From assembly GCA_014337915.1 (NCBI GenBank), contig QUBU01000002.1, positions 124,001 to 188,000 of the forward strand: DNA of 64,000 bases, written 5' to 3'. The DNA is from Gammaproteobacteria bacterium (lineage in GTDB: Bacteria > Pseudomonadota > Gammaproteobacteria > Steroidobacterales > GCA-2729495). Positions 1-12,722 of this stretch are shown one piece after another. Made by a program: the position numbers and the translations under genes. Under the pieces are notes generated by a model. The model was not told the DNA's origin, did not search any database, and was given only the letters and a program-made list of their open reading frames with translations. The stretch's first letter is position 1. Each line of letters begins with the position of its first letter.

Positions 1-864
1 GCGCGCCAGCGCATGCAGGCAGGCGCGGTCGCTGTCGAGGTGGTGGTTCATCACCACCGCCGCTGCATAGCGGGCCGGATCGAGGTTGCGAGCGAGATCC
101 TGCGGTGCCATGAGCAGCAACTGCTCCGCGGCGCCGAGATCGCCACGGGCGAGCGCCGCGGGCCGGCGGTCGGCGACGGTGACGCGCCAGCCGAGGCGGC
201 TCGCCAGTTCGACCAGCGGCACGGCGTCCAGGCCGGCGCCGAGTACCAGCAGCCGCGGCAGCGGGCGCAGCGGCGCGTAGAGGACCCGGGCAGCACGACC
301 GTCGACGCCCTCGATGGCGACCTCGCCCTTCCGGGCGCTGCGTCGCTGCACGCAACCGCGGGCCAGGCTGGCCTGCCAGGGTTGCGGCAGCTGCCAGCCC
401 ACGTCGCCGTCGGCACCGCTCACCAGCGTGGCGCCCACGGGCAGGACCGGGTCATTGCTGGTCACGACGACGGCGCTGGTGGCTGGGTGCGCGCCGAGCA
501 GCTGCTCGGCGATCGCCGCGAACGGCGCGTAACCCGTCGCCGGCAGCAGCGGTTGCAGGAGCACGCGGAACAGGCCGTTGCAGCCGAGGCCGAGGCCGAA
601 GACCTCGTTGCCATCGTCGCGCAGGTCATAGGTGAGCAGCTGCGCGGTTTCGTCCGCCAGGACCTCGCGGGCGTGCTCGGCGAGGTCGCCCTCCAGGCAG
701 CCGCCGCTCACCAGGCCCTGGTACTCCCCGGTGCCGGTGAGCAGGATGCGATGGCCGGCCTTGGTATAGGTCGAGCCTTCGGTTTCGACCACTGTGACCA
801 GCACCAGCGGCAGCGAGGCGCTGCGCCAGCGCGCGAAGGACTCGAGGATCTGGCGCGCGCTCAC
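1..864 (-). CDS. XdhC/CoxF-family molybdenum cofactor accessory protein (partial, C-terminus outside window)
   Basis: Characterised XdhC-family proteins bind molybdenum cofactor and help sulfurate and insert it into xanthine-dehydrogenase-type hydroxylases in the cytoplasm. 288 residues are visible and the frame is still open at the window edge, so the end is missing. The N-terminal XdhC domain carries SGGCLEGD at residues 53-60. A Rossmann-like C-terminal half begins with LLVLGAGLDAVPL around 205-217. The start is GTG at 864, overlapping the TGA of the quinone-oxidoreductase gene upstream as GTGA, which suggests coupled translation. The molybdopterin genes moaA, moaC and mobA elsewhere in the window fit this role, but the client hydroxylase is not visible. 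The family assignment is firm; the partner is unknown. Confidence 0.85.
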   Translation of the reverse strand, partial: MSARQILESFARWRSASLPLVLVTVVETEGSTYTKAGHRILLTGTGEYQGLVSGGCLEGDLAEHAREVLADETAQLLTYDLRDDGNEVFGLGLGCNGLFRVLLQPLLPATGYAPFAAIAEQLLGAHPATSAVVVTSNDPVLPVGATLVSGADGDVGWQLPQPWQASLARGCVQRRSARKGEVAIEGVDGRAARVLYAPLRPLPRLLVLGAGLDAVPLVELASRLGWRVTVADRRPAALARGDLGAAEQLLLMAPQDLARNLDPARYAAAVVMNHHLDSDRACLHALAR

Positions 865-1850
865 AGGCCGGCGTCCACGACCAGGACGAGCTTACCCATG
901 GCGGCATTGGCCTCGAGGATCTCGTGGGCACGCGCCGCCTCGGCCAGCGGGAAACTCGCCTGCAGCACCGGGGCCAGCGCCCGCCGCTCGAGCAGTGGCC
1001 ACACATGCTCCGCCAGCGCCGCGGCGATGCGGCCCTTCTCGGCAACCTCACGGGCCCGCAGTGTCGAACCGGTGATGGTCAGCCGCCGGCTGAGCAGCTG
1101 GCCAAGGTTCAGTGTGCCGCGGCTGCCGCCAAGGACGCCAATCACCACCAGGCGCCCGTCGGCTGCCAGCACATTGAGGTTGGCTTCCAGGTAACTGCCG
1201 CCGACGATGTCGAGGATCACGTCGACGCCGCGGCCGCCGGTTTCGGCACGCACGACCTCGACGAACTGCTCCTCGTGGTAATCGATCGCCCGCTGTGCGC
1301 CGAGGCGCCGGCAGAGCTCGGCTTTCGCGGCGTTGCCGGCAGTGGCGAACACGCGCGAGCCCAGTACCTGCGCGAGCTGGATGGCCGTGGTGCCGATGCC
1401 GCTGGCGCCGCCGTGCACCAGCAGCGTCTCGCCGGGTGCCAGCCGCCCGCGCTCGAAGACGTTGCTCCAGACGGTGAAGAAGGTCTCCGGAAGCGCCGCG
1501 GCCTCGGTCAGCGAGAGCACCGACGGCACCGGCAGGCACTGCGGGACCGGAGCCACGCAGTATTCGGCGTAGCCGCCGCCCGTCACCAGCGCGCAGGCGC
1601 GGTCGCCGGGCTGGAAGCCCGTGCTGCCCGGGCCGAGGGCGGCGACGATGCCGGCCACCTCCAGGCCCGGGATATCGGAGGCACCCGGCGGTGGCGGATA
1701 CAGGCCGCGGCGCTGCAGGCAATCCGGGCGGTTGACGCCTGCCGCGGCCACGCGGATCAGCAGCTCGCCCGGGCCTGGCTCCGGGCGCGGGCGCTCGCCG
1801 GCAACCAGCACGGCGGGCGAGCCGGGCTCCCGGATTTCGACCACGCGCAT
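861..1850 (-). CDS. NAD(P)H quinone oxidoreductase, PIG3-type zinc-independent MDR family
   Basis: Medium-chain reductase of the quinone oxidoreductase / PIG3 group, which reduces quinones or enals with NADPH in the cytoplasm. About 329 residues from the ATG at 1850. A GroES-like half (GVNRPDCLQRRGLYPPPPG) is followed by the Rossmann half with the nucleotide-binding stretch HGGASGIGTTAIQLA. The cysteine cluster that binds structural zinc in alcohol dehydrogenases is absent, as expected for this branch. An in-frame GTG at 1868 would add six residues. I prefer ATG because MRVVEIREPG matches the usual family N-terminus, but neither start has a good ribosome-binding site. The stop overlaps the start of the xdhC-like gene. 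The physiological substrate cannot be told from sequence. Confidence 0.85.
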   Translation of the reverse strand: MRVVEIREPGSPAVLVAGERPRPEPGPGELLIRVAAAGVNRPDCLQRRGLYPPPPGASDIPGLEVAGIVAALGPGSTGFQPGDRACALVTGGGYAEYCVAPVPQCLPVPSVLSLTEAAALPETFFTVWSNVFERGRLAPGETLLVHGGASGIGTTAIQLAQVLGSRVFATAGNAAKAELCRRLGAQRAIDYHEEQFVEVVRAETGGRGVDVILDIVGGSYLEANLNVLAADGRLVVIGVLGGSRGTLNLGQLLSRRLTITGSTLRAREVAEKGRIAAALAEHVWPLLERRALAPVLQASFPLAEAARAHEILEANAAMGKLVLVVDAGL

Positions 1851-2032
1851 GCGATCAGGCAGTGCCACCGGCTCGACTCTGAGGGAGGGAAGGACCGCGG
1901 AAGTATATAAGTAACGCCGTGGCCCCGGGCTGCGGACACTGACATTTGGCAGGGCGCTGCGCTGCGCGCTGGAGCGACCCTGTGGCCTGTGCTAGCGTCA
2001 CGCGCAAAGGTGTTTCCGGGCAGGATGCAGAG

Positions 2033-3084
2033 ATGGCGGACAGCGGCGAGAAGATCGTGACCTGGCGTGGCACGCGCGCAGCCGCGGTACAGGACCGGCT
2101 GCAGCGGCCGCTGCAGGACCTGCGCATCTCGGTGATGGACCGCTGCAACTTCCGTTGCCCCTACTGCATGCCGGAAGACAAGTACCACAAGGACTTCGAG
2201 TTCCTGAAGAGCAGTGAACGCCTGTCCTTCGAGGAGATCCAGCGCCTGGTTCAGGTCTTCGCCGGCCTCGGGGTGCGCAAGCTGCGGATCACCGGCGGCG
2301 AGCCGCTGCTGCGGCCCAACCTGCCGGACCTGATCGGCGACCTCTCGCGCGTGGCGGGCATCGAGGACATCGCGCTCACCACCAACGGCATACTGCTGGC
2401 GCAACATGCGGCAGCGCTGAAGGCCGCCGGCCTCGCGCGCGTCACCGTCAGCCTCGATTCGCTGGATGACGCGGTTTTCGTCGCCATGAGCGGCGGGCGC
2501 GGCAACCGCGAACGCGTGCTGGAGGGCATCCGCGAAGCCATCAGCGCCGGGCTCACGCCGCTGAAGATCAACACGGTGGTCATCCGCGGCGTCAACGACC
2601 ACACCGTGCCCGACCTGGTCGCGCATTTCCGCGGTACCGGGGTCATCGTCCGCTTCATCGAGTACATGGATGTCGGCACCATCAACCACTGGCGGCTGGC
2701 CGATACCGTGCCCTCGCGGGAACTCCTGCAGCGGATCAGCGCCCGCTGGCCATTGCAGCCGGTGGGCAGCAACTACCGCGGCGAGGTCGCCAGCCGCTAC
2801 GCCTTCGCCGATGGCCAGGGCGAGGTGGGCTTCATTTCATCGGTGACCGAGCCGTTCTGCGGTTCCTGTACACGGGCACGTCTGTCTTCCGACGGGCAGC
2901 TGTTCACCTGCCTGTTCGCCGCCCATGGCCTCGACCTCAAGGGGCCGCTGCGCGCCGGCGCCAGCGATGCGCAGCTGGCCGAGCTGGTCCGCGGCACCTG
3001 GCAGCGCCGCGAGGACCGCTACAGCGAACTGCGCGCCGCCAATGGACCCGATACCGACAAGGTGGAGATGTACTACATCGGCGG

Positions 3085-3088
<4 letters not shown>
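2033..3088 (+). CDS. moaA: GTP 3',8-cyclase MoaA (radical SAM, molybdopterin biosynthesis)
   Basis: Converts GTP to 3',8-cyclo-GTP, the first step of molybdopterin synthesis. MoaC, encoded at 26956, does the next step. 351 residues. The radical-SAM cluster motif is DRCNFRCPYC (Cys38, Cys42, Cys45). The second [4Fe-4S] site is PFCGSCTRARL with a third Cys in LFTCLF. The protein ends in Gly-Gly (YYIGG), which MoaA needs for activity. The ATG at 2033 has a weak AGGA seven bases upstream; the frame is open further upstream but lacks family similarity there. The TGA overlaps the lhr GTG as GTGA. The leader is about 120 bases from an AT-rich patch near 1904; I see no convincing Moco riboswitch in it. 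Confidence 0.95.
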
Positions 3089-7413
<4,325 letters not shown>

Positions 7414-7419
7414 GCCGGT

Positions 7420-8658
7420 TCAGTCGCGCCGGCGTGCTGCCGCTTCGGCTTCGCGGCCGAAGATGGTCTCGGCAAAGCGCTCGTCGAGATCCTGCAGGCG
7501 CAGCATGCCGGTGGCGCTGGTATCCACTTCGTCCATGGCCACCGGCGGAGGCGGCACCTCGTTGCGTGACCCGCCATCGCTGCCACCGAAGATGGCGGCG
7601 GTCGGCGAGCGGTTCTCAGCTGCCAGGCTGACGCTGGCAGCTTCGGCGGCAGCGCCGGCACGCAGGGCCAGCGTCAGTTCGCTCGGCTCGGGGAGCTCCG
7701 GTTTGCCGGCAGCATCGGCGGCAGCTGTACTGCGCGGTCGTTCGGCGCTCGCAACCGCCGCGATCTTCGGCGGACTGCTGCGCACGGCCGCCGGGCGTGG
7801 TGCTGCACTGGCCGGACGGGCCGCGGCGTCGCTCGCAGACTGCGGCGGTGTCATGGGCTTCCAGCCCAGGCCCTCTGCGGTGCGCTTGACGAAATTGCCG
7901 TCCGGGCGCTGCACGCCCTGCAGGCAGGCGTCGCTCAGGGCGGCATCCAGCAGCGTGTTGATGAGGCGCGGTACGCCGGCGACGTAGCAGTAGACCGCGG
8001 CACCGACGTTGCTGGATAGCAGCGCGGTGGCATCCGCGCCCACGGCCTCGACCTGGTGACGGATGTAGCGATCGGTTTCCGCCAGCGTCAGCGGCCGCAC
8101 GCGATGGCGAAAGGCAATGCGCTGGCGCAGCTGGATGAGTGCCGGGACATCGACCTGCTGGTGCAGCGGGTGCGGGCCCATCAGCACGATGTTGAGCTGG
8201 CAGCCGCGCTCGCCGGCGAGGTTGGCGATGCGCAGCAGGTGTCTGGCGATGTCGGCGCTGATGCCGCTGATGTCGAGGCAGAGCACCAGGCGCTTGTCCT
8301 CGGCGGCGAGACGGCCCATGGCAAGGCGCAGCTCATGGAATACCTGGGCTGGTGACATGCTCGAGGGGGTGGTGCCGAGAGCGATCAGGGTGGCGGCGAA
8401 GAGCTCCGCGGGGTCGCCGTAACGCAGGTCCACCCGGGCGGCCTGGATGCGGCTGCCCAGTGCGGCTAGCGCGTACTCCACCAGCGTGCTCTTGCCGACG
8501 CCCGGGCCGCCGGTCACCACGGCGACCGCATCGCGTGCAGTGAACAACTGCTGCAACCGCCCGAGGGCATCGCTCATGGTCGCGTTGGCCTGGAAGGTAC
8601 GCTCGCCAGGTGCGTGGGTAAAAGGCCGGTCCTTCAGCTTGAAGTGTTCGCGGTACAC
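7420..8658 (-). CDS. ExeA/GspA-like AAA ATPase with long disordered C-terminus
   Basis: 412 residues from a GTG at 8658 (VYREHFKLKDRPF), the position where ExeA-like proteins begin. The open frame runs further upstream, but that stretch is low-complexity Arg/Pro/Gly and looks non-coding. The AAA domain holds GGPGVGKST (50-58). The Walker B region reads LVLCLDISG, so the usual Asp-Glu pair is Asp-Ile. Sensor-like PRLINTLLDAAL lies near 255. Residues from about 290 onward are Ala/Pro/Ser-rich and probably disordered. ExeA relatives help peptidoglycan remodelling for secretin assembly, but no peptidoglycan-binding domain and no type II secretion genes are visible, so the role is unknown. A CATAAT box at 8722-8727 on this strand is a possible -10. 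Confidence 0.75.
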   Translation of the reverse strand: MYREHFKLKDRPFTHAPGERTFQANATMSDALGRLQQLFTARDAVAVVTGGPGVGKSTLVEYALAALGSRIQAARVDLRYGDPAELFAATLIALGTTPSSMSPAQVFHELRLAMGRLAAEDKRLVLCLDISGISADIARHLLRIANLAGERGCQLNIVLMGPHPLHQQVDVPALIQLRQRIAFRHRVRPLTLAETDRYIRHQVEAVGADATALLSSNVGAAVYCYVAGVPRLINTLLDAALSDACLQGVQRPDGNFVKRTAEGLGWKPMTPPQSASDAAARPASAAPRPAAVRSSPPKIAAVASAERPRSTAAADAAGKPELPEPSELTLALRAGAAAEAASVSLAAENRSPTAAIFGGSDGGSRNEVPPPPVAMDEVDTSATGMLRLQDLDERFAETIFGREAEAAARRRD

Positions 8659-8951
8659 GGTGGGGCCTCGTTGGCGGTTGCGTAGGGCCGCGCGGTCGCG
8701 GGATCGTGAGGCCGATTCTGGATTATGTCGGCGCGGGCGGGCGTTGATGGCGGTCACACTGTGGCCGGGCCCGGTGGCCGTGTCCGGTAGCTGGTTCTGG
8801 TGGCCGGCCCCGGGGGCTGGGGCCGGGCCGGATTGTGACGCGGCTTCAATTTCCGGGCCCGGCCCTCTACCATGGCGGGCGCTGATCGCCTGGGGCGCCA
8901 GGCCATCGCCCCGATCCGCAACACGCACGACAACAGGGTGGGTGATCATTC
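8659..8951. other. Intergenic region between the ExeA-like gene and the FAD-enzyme gene
   Basis: A 293-base divergent spacer with no credible gene. It holds a very GC-rich imperfect inverted repeat at about 8802-8831 (GGCCGGCCCC paired with GGGGCCGGGCC) and a CATAAT hexamer for the minus strand at 8722-8727. A GGGTGGG run shortly before the ATG at 8952 could serve as ribosome-binding site. Nothing else is recognisable. Confidence 0.5.
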
Positions 8952-10532
8952 ATGTCCGCGAACCTCATGCAAGGGACCAACCTCATCGAGGAGCTGGGCC
9001 GGGCCATCGGCCGCGACCAGGTGCTCACCGATCCGGCGGAACGCGAGTTCCATGCGATGGACGTCTACAACGCCCTCGAACTGCCGCTCGCCGTGGTGCG
9101 ACCCGGGTCGACCGCGGAACTGCAGGCGGTAGTGCGCCTGGCCGCCGCTGCTGGCGTGGCGCTGGTACCGCGCGGCGGCGGCGCGTCCTACACCGACGGC
9201 TACCTGCCGGCGACGCCGAATTCCCTGCTGGTGGACACCTCGCGCCTCAACCGCATCATCGAGATCAATACCGAGGACATGTACGTCACGGCGGAGCCGG
9301 GCGTAACCTGGCACGATCTCTGGCAGGCGCTGAAGGAGAAGGGCGTACGCACAGCCTTCTGGGGGCCATTCTCCGGCATCAAGGCCACCCTTGGCGGCTC
9401 GGCATCGCAGAACAGCGCCAGCCTGGGCTCCGGCAACTACGGCATCTCCGCCGATGCCATCCTCGGCTTCGAAATCGTGCTGGCGAACGGCGAAATCCTG
9501 CGCACCGGCGCGTTCGCGGCCGCCAACGGCAAGCCGTTCTTCCGCTGGTATGGCCCGGACCTCACCGGCCTGTTCTGCGGCGATGCGGGCGCGCTCGGCA
9601 TCAAGGCCAGCATCAGCCTGCGGCTGATCAGGACGCCGCCATTCTCCGGCGCGGCCTCGTTCGGCTTCGAGACCTTCGAGCAGATGGCCGCCGGCATGGC
9701 CGCGGTCGCCCGCGAAAACGTGTCGGCGGACAACTTCGGCCTCGATCCCCGGCTGCAGCAGGGTCAGCTCGGCAAGGCGAGTGCCAAGGATGCCGTCGCT
9801 GCGGCACTGGCGGTGGCGAAGACGGCACGCAATCCATTGGAGGCCGTCGGCAAGCTGGTGAAGATGGCGGCGGCCGGCAAGCGCTTCCTGTCCGGGCACA
9901 ATTACTCGGCCCATTACACGGTCGAGGGCGTGTCCCAGGGCGAGATCAAGGGCAAGCTGGCGGTGTTGCGCGCGGCGATGGCGCCGTTCGGCCAGGAGAC
10001 GGCCAACACCATCCCGACGGTGATCCGTGCCATGCCGTTCATGCCGCTGTACGCCGTGCTCGGGCCGAAGGGCGAGCGCTGGGTGCCGATGCACGGCATC
10101 ATGCCGTTCTCGAAGATGAACGAGTTCCACGCGAAGCTGTCGCGGCTCTATGCCGACAACGCCGCGCGCATGCAGCAGCTGAAGGTGGACAAGGGCGGCA
10201 TGTTCCTCGCCATCAACACCAACGCCTTCCTCTACGAGCCGGTGTTCTACTGGGAAGACGACCGCACGCTGTTCCACAACCGTTTCCTGCCGCAGGAGTA
10301 CCTCAACCTGCTGCCGAAGTATCCCGCCAACCCGGATGGACGTGCGCTGGTGCGCGAGCTGCGCGGCGAGATCAAGAAGGTCTTTGCGTCGGTGGGCGCG
10401 GTCCATATGCAGGTGGGCAAGAGCTACGCCTACATGGAAGGCCGCCAGGCCGAGGCCGCGCGCGCCATCCGCGAGATCAAGCGGGAACTCGACCCGGCGG
10501 GCATCATGAACCCGGGCGCGCTGCAGCTCTGA
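8952..10532 (+). CDS. FAD-linked oxidoreductase, VAO/PCMH (GlcD-like) superfamily
   Basis: 526 residues. The N-terminal FAD-binding type 4 fold (about 35-230) contains VPRGGGASYTDGYLP and GGSASQNSASLGSGNYG, which wrap the FAD pyrophosphate. The C-terminal substrate-cap domain ends with LDPAGIMNPGAL, the typical tail of glycolate-oxidase/VAO enzymes. Family members oxidise hydroxy acids or para-alkyl phenols and pass electrons to oxygen, quinones or cytochrome c. No signal peptide is seen. It is followed after 82 bases by a [2Fe-2S] protein and then a cytochrome c lipoprotein, suggesting an electron route FAD to iron-sulfur to haem. The p-cresol methylhydroxylase pair (flavoprotein plus cytochrome c) is the nearest familiar design, but the substrate is not predictable. 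Confidence 0.8.
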   Translation: MSANLMQGTNLIEELGRAIGRDQVLTDPAEREFHAMDVYNALELPLAVVRPGSTAELQAVVRLAAAAGVALVPRGGGASYTDGYLPATPNSLLVDTSRLNRIIEINTEDMYVTAEPGVTWHDLWQALKEKGVRTAFWGPFSGIKATLGGSASQNSASLGSGNYGISADAILGFEIVLANGEILRTGAFAAANGKPFFRWYGPDLTGLFCGDAGALGIKASISLRLIRTPPFSGAASFGFETFEQMAAGMAAVARENVSADNFGLDPRLQQGQLGKASAKDAVAAALAVAKTARNPLEAVGKLVKMAAAGKRFLSGHNYSAHYTVEGVSQGEIKGKLAVLRAAMAPFGQETANTIPTVIRAMPFMPLYAVLGPKGERWVPMHGIMPFSKMNEFHAKLSRLYADNAARMQQLKVDKGGMFLAINTNAFLYEPVFYWEDDRTLFHNRFLPQEYLNLLPKYPANPDGRALVRELRGEIKKVFASVGAVHMQVGKSYAYMEGRQAEAARAIREIKRELDPAGIMNPGALQL

Positions 10533-10602
10533 GGCGCGGCGCAGCGGCAGCCAGCGGTGCGAGAGGGGCGCCGGCACCCTCCAAAACGGCTGCCACTGCG
10601 GT

Positions 10603-10608
10603 TAAACT
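10603..10608 (+). promoter_or_regulatory. Candidate -10 box TAAACT directly before the [2Fe-2S] gene
   Basis: TAAACT lies six bases before the ATG at 10615, which would put transcription start on or next to the start codon and give a leaderless mRNA. No convincing -35 element is seen. Confidence 0.4.
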
Positions 10609-10614
10609 GCCGCT

Positions 10615-11079
10615 ATGGTGAAGTTTCGCCTCAACGGCCAGGAAGTCAGCGTCGACGTTCCCGACGAGATGCCGCTGCTCTGGGTGCTGCGCGACACGCT
10701 GGGTTTCACGGGCACCAAGTACGGCTGCGGCATGGCGCTCTGTGGCGCCTGTACCGTACATCTGGAAGGTGCGGCCATTCGCTCCTGCGTGGTGCCGGTG
10801 TCCGCGGTGGCGGGCCGCTCGATCACCAGCATCGAAGGCCTCGGCAACCTGGACAGGCTGCATCCTGTGCAGCAGGCCTGGATCGAAGAGCAGGTGCCGC
10901 AGTGCGGTTACTGCCAGCCGGGCATGATCATGGCGGTGGCGGCATTCCTGGAGCAGAACCCGCAGCCAGACGATGCAGCCATCAACAGTTCCATCACCAA
11001 TATCTGCCGCTGCGGAACCTATCCGCGGATCCGCCGTGCCATCCATCGCGCTGCCGAGCTGCGGCGCCAGTCAACCTGA
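10615..11079 (+). CDS. (2Fe-2S)-binding protein, small (alpha) subunit type of xanthine dehydrogenase / isoquinoline 1-oxidoreductase family
   Basis: 154 residues with two [2Fe-2S] domains. The plant-ferredoxin-like N-terminal half carries Cys38, Cys43, Cys46 and Cys58 (YGCGMALCGAC). The helical C-terminal half carries Cys97, Cys100, Cys131 and Cys133 (QCGYCQPG, ICRCGTY). All eight ligands are intact. In this family the protein carries electrons from a molybdopterin subunit, yet no such large subunit is encoded nearby. The neighbours are an FAD oxidoreductase upstream and a cytochrome c 17 bases downstream. In IorAB-type enzymes the acceptor is also a cytochrome c, so the missing partner is the odd feature. 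It could pair with a distant molybdenum subunit or with the FAD enzyme. Confidence 0.9.
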   Translation: MVKFRLNGQEVSVDVPDEMPLLWVLRDTLGFTGTKYGCGMALCGACTVHLEGAAIRSCVVPVSAVAGRSITSIEGLGNLDRLHPVQQAWIEEQVPQCGYCQPGMIMAVAAFLEQNPQPDDAAINSSITNICRCGTYPRIRRAIHRAAELRRQST

Positions 11080-11096
11080 TCGAAAGAGAGAGTCCG

Positions 11097-11621
11097 ATGT
11101 CCGAGCGCTGCAAGTCGCGGTTCGTGGTGGTTTACCTGGTGCTGGCGCTGGCCGCGCTGGCTGGCTGCGGCAGCAAAACTGCGCCGGGGAATGCGGCGCC
11201 GGCGGCAGCGCCAGCTGCGGCAGGTGACGCTGCGGCACCGGCCGCCGCGCCGTCGCCGCCGCCCAGCCCCGAACTGGCGGCGATGATCGCCAAGGCGGAT
11301 CTCAACCGCGGCAAGATCCAGTTCTTCCAGTGCCGTGCCTGCCACAGCCTGGCGCCCGAGACCGAGCCGGGCAAGATTGGGCCGACGCTCTATGGCGTCA
11401 TCGGCCGCCACGCCGGCAGCGTGGCGGGCTACACCTATTCCGATGCGGTCGCCAAGTCCGGCATTACCTGGACTGCCGAGCAGATCGACAAGTGGCTGGA
11501 GCGGCCGAGCGACTTCCTGCCGGGCAACAAGATGGTTTTCGTCGGCATCCAGGATCCGCAGGACCGCGCCAACATCATCGCCTACATCCAGCAGGAGACG
11601 GCGAAGGTGGCCGCGCAATAG
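11097..11621 (+). CDS. Class I cytochrome c, predicted lipoprotein
   Basis: 174 residues. An N-terminal signal ends in the lipobox LAGC (Cys24), predicting a membrane-anchored periplasmic protein. A flexible Ala/Pro linker follows (about 26-58), then a mitochondrial-type cytochrome c domain. The haem site is CRACH (Cys79, Cys82, His83) and the distal ligand is probably Met146 in GNKMVF. The ATG follows an AGAGAG stretch. It lies downstream of the [2Fe-2S] gene and is probably the terminal carrier of the FAD / iron-sulfur / haem set, delivering electrons to the respiratory chain. A problem for this chain is location: the [2Fe-2S] and FAD proteins have no visible export signal while the cytochrome does. 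Confidence 0.9.
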   Translation: MSERCKSRFVVVYLVLALAALAGCGSKTAPGNAAPAAAPAAAGDAAAPAAAPSPPPSPELAAMIAKADLNRGKIQFFQCRACHSLAPETEPGKIGPTLYGVIGRHAGSVAGYTYSDAVAKSGITWTAEQIDKWLERPSDFLPGNKMVFVGIQDPQDRANIIAYIQQETAKVAAQ

Positions 11622-11674
11622 CGGCGGCAGCCGCGCCGCCCCCGACCTGCCGGCTTCCGGGGCGGCGCATAATG

Positions 11675-11690
11675 GCAACCTTGTGGTTGC
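11675..11690 (+). other. Small inverted repeat upstream of the CHAD gene
   Basis: GCAACC, a TTGT loop and GGTTGC form a six-base-pair hairpin in the probable leader of the CHAD-domain gene. A CATAAT hexamer at 11668-11673 just before it could be a -10 box. There is no T-tract, so it is not a standard terminator. Confidence 0.3.
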
Positions 11691-11741
11691 AAGACGCTGA
11701 CCGGGCAAAGCCGGTGTTGGCGCATCGGCTGAGCTGCTGCC

Positions 11742-12596
11742 ATGGCCTATCTGATCCGCCGCAGGAAGTCCCTGGATGCGGAAATCCGTCGCATCCTCGC
11801 CGCGCAGCTGCGCCATGCCACGCGCCTGCTCGATCACTGGGCGGATGATCCGCGGGCCAGCGTCCACCGGGCGCGGCTCACCTTCAAGCGCATCCGCGCG
11901 GTGTTGCGCCTTATCCGGCCTGGGGCTGCATACATCTATCGCGTCGAGGACGCGGTGTTCGGTGGCCTCGGGCATGACCTGGCCCGGGCCCGCGACCTGG
12001 AGTCTGCCTTGCAGGCGGCGCGACTGCTCGAGTCGCGCCTGCCCACGCAGTCCTGCAGGAATGCATTGCGCCGCTTGCAGCGCAGCCTGGAGCGGCGCGT
12101 CGCGCGCGAGTACAGCCATGACCTGCCCAGGGTCATGGCGCGGGCGCGCGAGACGCTGGCTGCGGCGGCACGGCGCGTCCCGGACATGCCGCTGCAGCAG
12201 CTCCGGCGCAAGGATGTCCGGCAGGGTGTCGCCTCGACCCTCGGCCGCTGCACCACTGCCGGTGCGCAGGCGGCTCTGAGCTGGAATGCGGGCGACCTGC
12301 ATCGCTGGCGCATCCAGGTCAAGTACCTGTATCACCAGTCACAGCTCATGCAGCAGATGCTGCCTGGCTGGGCCCAGGAGGCGGGACCCGTACTCAAGGG
12401 CATTGGCCAGCAGCTGGGCCAGCATCACGACCTTGTACTGCTCGACCTCCTCGGGAGCCAGCCTGATGGACTCGGCCGCGATAGCCACTGGGCATCGATT
12501 CGCGGCGTCGCCCTCGAGGCGAGGGATGCGTTGGCTGCAGCGGCACTGGCGGCGGGAACCAGCAGATGTACCCTTGGGCCGGCGCCGCCGGCCTGA
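11742..12596 (+). CDS. CHAD-domain protein (possible polyphosphate-binding)
   Basis: 284 residues, almost all a CHAD domain: paired helices rich in conserved His and Arg, such as DDPRASVHRARLTFKRIRAVL near 37-57 and HRWRIQVKYLYHQSQLMQ near 186-203. CHAD domains bind inorganic polyphosphate through their basic surface. No CYTH triphosphatase domain is attached. It lies 126 bases upstream of phoB and ahead of the whole phosphate regulon, which supports a phosphate/polyphosphate role. A PHO-box-like site sits between it and phoB, so it is probably transcribed separately. No good ribosome-binding site precedes the ATG, so the start is less certain than the family. Confidence 0.85.
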   Translation: MAYLIRRRKSLDAEIRRILAAQLRHATRLLDHWADDPRASVHRARLTFKRIRAVLRLIRPGAAYIYRVEDAVFGGLGHDLARARDLESALQAARLLESRLPTQSCRNALRRLQRSLERRVAREYSHDLPRVMARARETLAAAARRVPDMPLQQLRRKDVRQGVASTLGRCTTAGAQAALSWNAGDLHRWRIQVKYLYHQSQLMQQMLPGWAQEAGPVLKGIGQQLGQHHDLVLLDLLGSQPDGLGRDSHWASIRGVALEARDALAAAALAAGTSRCTLGPAPPA

Positions 12597-12680
12597 AGGC
12601 CTGGCGCCCGGAAGGCGTGGCGTGCCGCGAATCCGGCGCATCCCGGAACCGGCCGGTCCTCCACGCGGCCAATGTTGCCT

Positions 12681-12699
12681 GCGTAACATCTTTGTAATA
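12681..12699 (+). promoter_or_regulatory. Candidate PHO box upstream of phoB
   Basis: GCGTAACATCTTTGTAATA contains GTAAC at 12683 and GTAAT at 12694, an 11-base period like the 7+4+7 PHO box of two CTGTCAT-like half-sites. It ends 23 bases before the phoB ATG and would let PhoB control its own operon. Confidence 0.5.
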
Positions 12700-12722
12700 A
12701 AACCCTGCTGGAATTTGCCCGC

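Noticed and set aside
1895-1912. AT-rich TATATAAG patch between the quinone reductase and moaA genes as a divergent promoter
   Set aside because: Good -10-like hexamers exist on both strands, but no -35 is seen at suitable spacing, so I did not list it as a feature.
1911-2032. Molybdenum-cofactor riboswitch in the moaA leader
   Set aside because: I could not find the conserved paired elements; the leader shows no clear structured element or expression platform.
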